Origin: Gracilaria domingensis
Taxonomy: Eukaryota; Rhodophyta; Florideophyceae; Gracilariales; Gracilariaceae
DNA: 64,000 bases
Reading direction: 5' to 3'
NCBI GenBank assembly: GCA_022539475.1
Contig: VCMS01000308.1
Location: forward strand, 1-64,000
Part shown: positions 57,632-64,000 of the stretch, piece after piece
Numbering within the stretch: the stretch's first letter is position 1
How the letters are laid out: the number at the start of each line of letters is the position of its first letter
Translations under genes and position numbers: made by a program
Notes under the pieces: model-generated
Told to the model about the DNA's origin: nothing
The model's input: only the letters and a program-made list of their open reading frames with translations
Databases searched by the model: none

Positions 57632-58074
57632 TATACGTTATTCCATGATCTATCTGCAACAACTGTGTCTTTTACTATAAACTTTGAATCTCTGCTTGTA
57701 AATCTTATTACTATAAAATTGCTTTCTTTGCCTATCTATCTTTTTTTGTGCCAGTTTTATGTATATGAGGATAACATGAACCATTTTGCATGTACTGTGT
57801 ATTTAAGCGGGAGATCTACTAGTAGAGAGGGTAACAAAAGAAAAATTGATGATGATTCTGTGAAGTAGGAACTCTACAGTTTATGATTAGATCTTTCTCT
57901 GAAATACTAAGTTCGTGCTGAAGGAGCGTGATTATAATTAAAAGCTTCTCATATGTCGAAAGACCAGTTAGAGTGACAAAACAAATATTCAATAGCAATA
58001 AAGAACGCAAGCAGAGATTTTACTATAATTGTAAAAGATGCAGTTCTTGCACAAAGACTTATATTTAGAGCATA
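57632..58074. other. Spacer between facing transposase copies
   Basis: AT-rich, with short frames only; nothing supported. Confidence 0.5.
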
Positions 58075-59353
58075 TCAAATGTTTTCAGCTGGATGAATGG
58101 TTTCTTGATCCGACCCAATACGGTTGTATGGAGCCTTGATTCGGCGCCTGCGTTTTTCACGATACTTTTGCTGTGTTAATTTACGCTTCCTAGCCATATC
58201 TTCGCCAATTGCATTCAGACCATTTTAAACTAGATTATAAAATTCTCCATTTGTAGCTCTCAACGGATGCCATGCAATATGCGCATTTGTCATCGAAAGG
58301 CAGAAAGAAAAACTATCATCATAAAACTTCTCGCCCCATCTGTACTTCAAACCAATAACATTCCACAACTGCGTCAGGCGTGCAAAAAAATTCTCGACTA
58401 TCACTCGATCATAACTAATTTTCCAATTCGTTTGTAGCTCTTCTTGCGACAAATATCCTATTATAGGTTTTTTTTCGGCATGACAGCTTGGACACATTTG
58501 GCAGCCCCTTGATAGCCTTTATCCATTATAATACGCCATTGCTTTGGGTATTTATCTCGCATATTCCCAACATCAATAATAAAATTACTGCCCTCTTCAG
58601 CACGCTTTTCTAATGCCACTTTATGTGTTTGAATATTCGAAAAAAAAATTCAGATCAGATGTAGATTCAGGTGCATGATCGAAGACATTAATGGCACATC
58701 CATTCGAAAGAACTGACATTTCAATCTTTAGATTATACAGTTTGTGGTTTCCACTGAAATATTTTTTAACCTTCAGCCAAACTACCAGACAGACGATATG
58801 GCTGGTGACAAATTACGTCTGTAGCGTATCAACAATGTACATAATTAGTAAACCTCAAATTGTGCTGCAGAATGTTTTTCATAGACCATTGTCCATCGAT
58901 TATATCCACGCAACGACTATTTAACTGCAAGAAAACGGCTGAAATAAATTTTGCTATCAATCTTTCAAACGTCTTACCATTGATGTTAAAAACCTGTCCT
59001 AAGAAATCTCATTTTCCTCCATGCTTCCGAGTAGTAAGGGTAATAAGAATTACGTCCTTCTCTGTAAATGTAGATTTTCGACCGCGATCTTGATTCCAAC
59101 TCTCCGAAAATATTTTCGACGCATTACAATAAACCAGATCAAATTATTAGAGGAGAAGTTCGTTATTTTCATGATGGTATCAGACTGATTTTGAAAATAA
59201 AATTAATCATAAATTCGTGATTCCGAATCATTTTTCTCGTTAGAATCGGCGTTGAGTTTTTTTGAAGAGTATGCGGAGAGCTTCGAATCTCGTTCCAGTA
59301 GATGATAGCAAATCGACGGAGGCCGTTGCATGTTCTGGTGTAATTGGCTCCAT
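58075..59353 (-). pseudogene. Harbinger-like transposase copy 2
   Basis: Starts MEPITPEHATASVDLLSS at 59353 and ends PAENI, TGA at 58075-58077, matching copy 1 end to end in protein. Readable: MDKGYQGAAK, YDRVIVENFFARLTQLWNVIGLKYRWGEK, MTNAHIAWHPLRATNGEFYN, then a TAA and ARKRKLTQQKYREKRRRRIKA. Where copy 1 has a TGA after LTQ this copy has Leu. The nucleotide sequences are clearly diverged, so these are separate insertions or lineages. Confidence 0.78.
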
Positions 59354-59406
59354 TTTAAAGAAATGAATATGAAAAGAGGTAGAAAAGTCGGTCTACATGT
59401 GCAAAG

Positions 59407-60053
59407 TGTAGAGCAAAACGCCCTTTGTGGGGATGCACCGATGTTTTTTTCATAGTTTGTTGATCCGTTACCGGCTTCGACAGCTCAGGTTATGAGAGGC
59501 TACTGGGGTAGTGACCCTATTTTGGGGTATGCCTACGTATTTCTGCGCACGTGTGCCAAGTTGGCCCGATCGCGCAGGCGCCGTGGCAAGCCTCCTACGG
59601 GGGCACATCTGTAGTGTATTGGCCGGCATTCCCGGATAGTTAGGTATTTTAATTGATATTATCAAGTGCCGTATATAAGTGGCGGCACTTGCCGCCACTG
59701 TACGGAAAGTAAACCTCAAGGAGGCCTTTGGCTCTAGCTTATTACCGCGTGCGAACGTTTCTTCGTCCCTAACCGGGCTATACCGCCGCATCCTCGGAGT
59801 CGCTATCCACTTCTGTCCCAGATGAGTTCTAGACCGACGTTACGGCACCTTTTCTGTTTTTTTATTGTTATTATTTCCGTCATACGGCTCCTATCACTCT
59901 GCGCTGTTATACAGGTTTGGTCGCTATTGTCCGGGAATATTTCCCGATCTCGCGATTCAGTTCTCCGCTGTGTGGCTCGTTTGTCGTCTGTTTTGCCCAA
60001 CACCGTTGGTCTGGATATCTCCACTTGTTGGGCAAACTCGGAAGAGTGAAACC
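59407..60053 (+). repeat. Truncated LTR (family C)
   Basis: Begins TGTAGAGCAAAACGCCC and aligns with the first three quarters of the E3 5' LTR (60492-61348), including TATATAAG in a hairpin (59663-59691) and AGTAAAC (59708-59714). Similarity stops near 60035-60053, where an inverted LTR fragment begins. Confidence 0.82.
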
Positions 60054-60491
60054 CACCAGACTGTCCGAAGGTCCGCTCTCGTGAGAGATGGCAGACCAGT
60101 GACAGAGCCCTCTGTACCACCGTAACTCGGTTGTAAGGCCGAAGTGGCAACTGGCTATACCTACAGAGGTGATAGGCCACGTGGTGAGGAAACGATGGGA
60201 AACTTCAGAGATGGGGTGGTATCGGCAACGATGAAACACGACCAACGACAGGTGTAGTCCCGAGAGGGAAAGCAACAGAAAACAACAACCAAACAACACC
60301 CACACGCGACGGGTAGGGCCTCCTCGGCACTGTGCCCGGAGCGGGGCGAGATCCTCCAACGGTAATGCACGGGTTTCCGTAAACACGGCAAAACTCTATA
60401 CAGAGTCGGATCACTTCGTAATCTAGTCCTATACCTCCTCGGTACGACCCTCAGGTCCCGACATCAACGACAGATGTTCCTCAAAGGTACC
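60054..60491 (-). repeat. Inverted LTR fragment (family D-like)
   Basis: Resembles the inverted solo LTR at 10068-11055 (for example ACTGGCTATACCTACAGAGGTGA beside ACTGGATATACCTACAGAGGTGA). It joins the truncated family-C LTR to the E3 5' LTR, giving a head-to-tail-to-head mosaic. Confidence 0.65.
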
Positions 60492-61348
60492 TGTAGAGCA
60501 AAACGCCCTTTGTGGGGATGCACCGAGGTGCTTTTCATAGTTTGTTGATCCGTTACCGGCTTCGACACCTCAGGTTATGAGAGGCTACTGGGGTAGTGCC
60601 CCTATTTTGGGGTATGCCTAGGAAGGGTAGTATTTCTGCACACGTGTGCCAAGTTGGCCCGATAGCGGGTGCGCCGTGGCAAGCCTGCCACGGTTGCACA
60701 CCTGTAGTGTATTGGCCGGCAGCGCCGGATAGTTAGATATTTTAATTGATATTTTCAAGTGCCGTATATAAGTGGCGGCACTTGGCGCCACTGTACGGGA
60801 AGTAAACCTCAACGAGGCCTTTGGCTCTGATCTTCTTGCCGCTTGCGCACGGTCACCAGCCCCATCCTGGGGAATACCGCCGCAATTCCGGGCTGATCAA
60901 CCAACCTCCGTCCCTGAGGAGTACTAATCCGTCGTCACGGCACTTTTCTTATCTATTTTATTGTTTTCATTTCCGTCTTACGGCTTTCGCTACTCTGCCC
61001 TACATTGTAGGTTTGTTTTATTTGTCTCGGGAGTTTTCCCGCTTATCGCGAGTCAGTGCTCCGCAGTGCGGCTCGTTTGTTGATCTTTTGTCGTCCCATA
61101 CCGTTGGGCTGGATACCCCCACTCGCTGTGGCTCGCCGGAACCATCCGGATACCTACGCCGATTCTACCCCTTCTACCTCCGACTGCACGCCCAGATCGG
61201 GGCCACCCGGATTTACACCCGGCTCGTGTTGGCCCTATCGGATGGTTCTGCCGCTCGACTGCCCTTCACAGGGAGCAGGGCCTGAACACCCTGAGGTGCT
61301 CGTCCGCGACGCGGCTTGTTGTTTTCCCGTCGAGGGTTTTGCACCACA
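60492..61348 (+). repeat. 5' LTR of E3 (family C)
   Basis: 857 bp, TGTAGAGCAAAACGCCC to GGGTTTTGCACCACA. Contains TATATAAG at 60765-60772 in the loop of a 9-bp inverted repeat (CAAGTGCCG/CGGCACTTG, 60756-60784), AGTAAAC at 60801-60807, the stem CCTC/GAGG and GGCTCTG. Confidence 0.9.
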
Positions 61349-61351
61349 AAC

Positions 61352-61369
61352 TGGTCTCCCGACCTAGAA
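61352..61369 (+). promoter_or_regulatory. Primer-binding site of E3
   Basis: TGGTCTCCCGACCTAGAA lies three bases after the LTR. It begins with TGG as expected for pairing with the CCA end of a tRNA. Confidence 0.85.
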
Positions 61370-61512
61370 TCGGCTTAATTGGCCAACGTTCGTTGGAGTT
61401 GGTTCGTTTGTTTGGAGCCCAGATAGTTGGGAATATCCGTTCTTACGGTTCTCTCATTGTCCGTTTTCGGAAGTTGTTTTGGTTGCCCATTGGCCGACTG
61501 TGTCGGTGAACG

Positions 61513-63537
61513 ATGTCGTCCCGTCGCAGGAGTGGCGCGCCACGTGCCGCTTCTGTGCCCGGTTCGTCCGGCTTGCCGGCAAGTTTGCCTCCGTTGCCGA
61601 AGGACGCACTGGAGGTCCCAGGCAATGGCGACCCGAAACCGGCTTCCCGGGGCCGCCGTTCTGATAACGGGACCCCACCCACTCGTGGGCCAACTGAAAC
61701 CGCACCTGCGGCTGATGCCGCCGCAGCGGTTGACGTTATGTCGTCGCGGTCCGACGAGTATACCCTCCGTGAATTAGAGGCTCAGGTTCGCATCCTGCAG
61801 AACTCCCAAGTGGGCCTCATCCGGGATATTAAGAAACTCCGGCAACGGCTCGATGAAGCCGGTGTCCGGGATGTTTCGAGCGACGTCCGTGTTTTACGGT
61901 CTGATGTCAACCAGATTATGGAACACCGACAGGTGTCGGCTGGTCTGCACGAGCAGGCTGCCGCACGCCTGGACCGCCTGGCTACCCGTCTGGAGACGGT
62001 CGAGCAAATCATCGTATCTGATGCTGTTGCGAAGGGAGCCCCGGTTTCTGAGGGTTCTCAGCACTCGCGCCGTTCCCGGGATCGTCCGGCAAAGAAGAAG
62101 GTCAAGGTTGAGTCTGACTCGTCTTCTTCATCCTCTTCTGATGAGGAGGGCCCCAAAAAGGGATCGTCTACCGACTCTTCGGACAGCGCGGAAGAGCGCT
62201 CTCGCTATCGTGCATCCCGTTCGCGGGCTACTGAAGCCACTTCTGGCGTTGCACGAGGCCGTACGAACTTCGTACGGCCTTTGAAAGGACGGAGACACCT
62301 CGGATTGAAGGAGTTGAAGCCGACAAACTTACTGTATCGGAAGCTACTATCTTACCGATATTATCGGCTTGATGACACGACGCCACAGAGGACCCCACGT
62401 GGGACTGGCAAAGTGCGAAATCATCTCCGACAAATGGAGCTCACGCTAAAGCCCCACAAGTTCTCTGGGGAAGATCCAATTCTTGTCTTGGATTTTCTTA
62501 GCCGCTTCGTAGCGGAAGCCGATGTACTTCGGATGAGTGAGGCACAGGCCTACATCGCGCTGCCGTACTTTTTGACGGGTGTAGCCGAAGATCAATTCAA
62601 TTCGGTTCGTGGGTCGTCTCGCGCCTCCGAAGGAGGAGTTACGTGCTGGCCGGAAGCGGTACAATATCTCCTGCGCTCTTACGCGACAGGCAATGCGATA
62701 CAAGGTGCCATACTCGCGCTACGAGACACGAAGCAAGGAGCCGAAGAGTCGGAAACCGTTTATTCGACCCGCCTCAATAAGGCTTTCCACAGATGTGGCA
62801 ACGTGTTCTCCGCAGCCAAGCGGTGTACGATGTTTGTTGATGGACTGGACCGATCAATTCGGACGTTGGTAGCCCATTATCGGGAGAACAAACGCCGGAT
62901 TACCTATCTGGAACTCGTTCAATTTGCCCAAGCTGAGGGAGATGCAGCTCGCGCACGCGCTGGTATCAAGACGCGCGCGCGCTGCCTCTTTCATGTAGAA
63001 GGCCGGGAATCTTTGCCTCTATCGCGAGGTTCAGTTCAAGGGGGTTATGACAACCTGCACCTGTTATAGGCTGATGGTTCAATGCCGACTACGGAGTTGC
63101 CGTCAACGACGGAGCCGTCTACTGTTGACGTAGACCCCGCTCTGTACACCGGTCAACACGTTCCGGCTTTGCACGTGCCCCATTCTGGTGGATATCGCAG
63201 AGAACGCACTGGTTTGAGGGACCTCTATCCTCCCCGACAGAAGCGCCGTCAGCCGAATCCGGATCTCTTCCGGCACCTTATTTGCCACACCTGTTACAGG
63301 CATGGACAAATCGCTCCGAATTGTTTAATGACCATACGGGATATAGCGAAGATCGTGCCTCAATACGAGTCTTTGACGCCCGCCGAACGGAAACGCGTTC
63401 CCGACAAATTGTACCTTCGTGCGAAGGCGGAGACTCAGCCTGGAAACCAGGAAACGGTGCCATCGAATGGTGGCACTGTAGCCGCTCCTGCGGAATCAAA
63501 ACCTCGGCAGATTGGCGGCGAAGCTCAGCGAAACTGA
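61513..63537 (+). pseudogene. gag: E3 gag with one premature stop
   Basis: 674 codons from ATG 61513 to TGA 63535-63537, one frame, interrupted only by TAG at 63067-63069 (E2 has CAG, Gln, here). Proline-rich start (GLPASLPPLPKDALEV), coiled coil from LRELEAQVRILQNSQVGLI, Ser-rich acidic stretch, conserved block GLKELKPTNLLYRKLLSYRY. The zinc knuckle C-HT-C-YRHG-Q-IAPN-C has Gln where His is required, so RNA binding may be impaired. E2 keeps His. The TGA is followed at once by the pol ATG (TGAGCATG). Confidence 0.88.
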
Positions 63538-63539
63538 GC

Positions 63540-64000
63540 ATGGGAGCCTCCAGCAATAGAGAGGCGCCCCCAGCGACGGGGTCTAGCGCGCCTGAGGCTG
63601 AGAAGCCTCGCTCTCCGGTCAGAATCCTTTCGAGGAAGATGGCCACTACAGACGTCAACTCTGAGCACCTTGGTGTCTTGCGTCCCCCGTGGTTACTGTC
63701 TAAAATCAGCCCGTTCCCGGATAGAGTCCCGGTCATGGCGAAACGAAACTACAAAGTTTACGTCGACCTAGGGGTTTCCGACCAGTATATGGTTCGGCAG
63801 TTGTCCGTGCTCGATACAGAAGCTGGGCCAAACGTTTTGGTTGAGTCTATGATTCCGCTGCACTTGCGGTCTCGCGTTCGTGTGGCGCCGCATATTGATA
63901 TCGTGGATGCGAATAATCGGCCACTCTCTACAGTGGGAGTGATAAACCTGCTTGTTGGGCTTGGCCACTACGTGGTGAAGCTCGATTTCTTGGCTTACAA
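63540..64000 (+). CDS. pol: E3 pol start with protease (runs off window)
   Basis: ATG at 63540, two bases after the gag TGA and in the -1 frame relative to gag; open to the end of the window. MGASSNREAPPA, then VMAKRNYKVYVDLGVS and the protease site SVLDTEAGPN (about 63807-63836). The usual active site is D-T/S-G; here Gly is Glu, a one-base change, so the protease is probably inactive. E2 keeps LDTG. Confidence 0.85.
   Translation, partial: MGASSNREAPPATGSSAPEAEKPRSPVRILSRKMATTDVNSEHLGVLRPPWLLSKISPFPDRVPVMAKRNYKVYVDLGVSDQYMVRQLSVLDTEAGPNVLVESMIPLHLRSRVRVAPHIDIVDANNRPLSTVGVINLLVGLGHYVVKLDFLAY

Larger units (their letters stand above)
60492..64000 (+). mobile_element. Ty3/gypsy element E3 (3' part outside window)
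   Basis: 5' LTR family C, primer site, gag and the first part of pol, closely similar in order and protein to E2. The window ends in the protease/RT region, so the antisense ORF and 3' LTR cannot be checked. Confidence 0.92.

Noticed and set aside
57665-57868. Small ORF between Harbinger copies
   Set aside because: Short, AT-rich, no conserved pattern or context.

Overview
This is a repeat-rich chromosomal window of a eukaryote. The evidence is spliceosomal-type introns in one gene, TATA boxes, LTR retrotransposons, several eukaryotic DNA transposon families, and no bacterial gene organisation. Intron-poor host genes packed among chromovirus, copia, piggyBac-like, Harbinger-like and Plavaka-like elements would fit a red alga (a florideophyte such as Chondrus). 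That placement is inference, not proof.

Layout. (1) 1-8298: 3' part of a Ty3/gypsy chromovirus-type element (E1) with pol, a 681-codon ORF on the opposite strand between pol and the 3' LTR, and the 3' LTR (family A). (2) 8299-11102: a small unknown ORF, a GC-rich palindromic minisatellite and an inverted solo LTR with target-site duplication TAGGA. (3) 11103-23208: a complete but decayed relative (E2, LTR family B), with a family-A solo LTR nested in its 5' LTR (duplication CACGC) and a degraded copy of the same antisense gene. (4) 24096-25045: remnant of a DIRS-like RT/RNase H. (5) 26044-34178: a small piggyBac-type element split by a complete 7.8-kb Ty1/copia element (26181-33988, duplication AAGCC). 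This copia element also carries an opposite-strand module between pol and the 3' LTR. (6) 35550-39138: decayed Plavaka-like transposase with a C2H2 finger and a degenerate GATATC/GGACATC repeat field. (7) 39471-40618: an intron-containing unknown gene. (8) 41716-46801: a TTAA-flanked piggyBac element with transposase remnant, a passenger gene and an LTR-like insertion. (9) 46987-47691: a secreted glycine-rich protein. (10) 50662-55796: urea carboxylase fused to a C-terminal amidase-like domain, read across one frameshift. (11) 56352-59353: two Harbinger-like transposase copies facing each other. (12) 59407-64000: LTR fragments and the 5' part of a third gypsy element (E3, LTR family C) with gag and the start of pol.

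Main novelty. Two diverged gypsy elements share an antisense protein-coding gene between the chromodomain end of pol and the 3' LTR. Differences between copies in the one stretch I compared codon by codon are concentrated at synonymous positions of the antisense frame, so it is probably a real selected gene. The unrelated copia element has an antisense module in the same position, with a possible Cys-His-Asp hydrolase pattern. Next in interest are the urea carboxylase fused, in non-fungal order, to an amidase domain whose three catalytic positions all appear replaced; polypurine-tract copies inside E1; and LTR hairpin modules shared by three families.

No tRNA, rRNA or CRISPR array was seen. 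Most transposon genes here are broken. The best intact reading frames are the E1 antisense ORF, E1 RT-IN-chromodomain, the glycine-rich protein, the piggyBac passenger ORF and the urea carboxylase (one frameshift).
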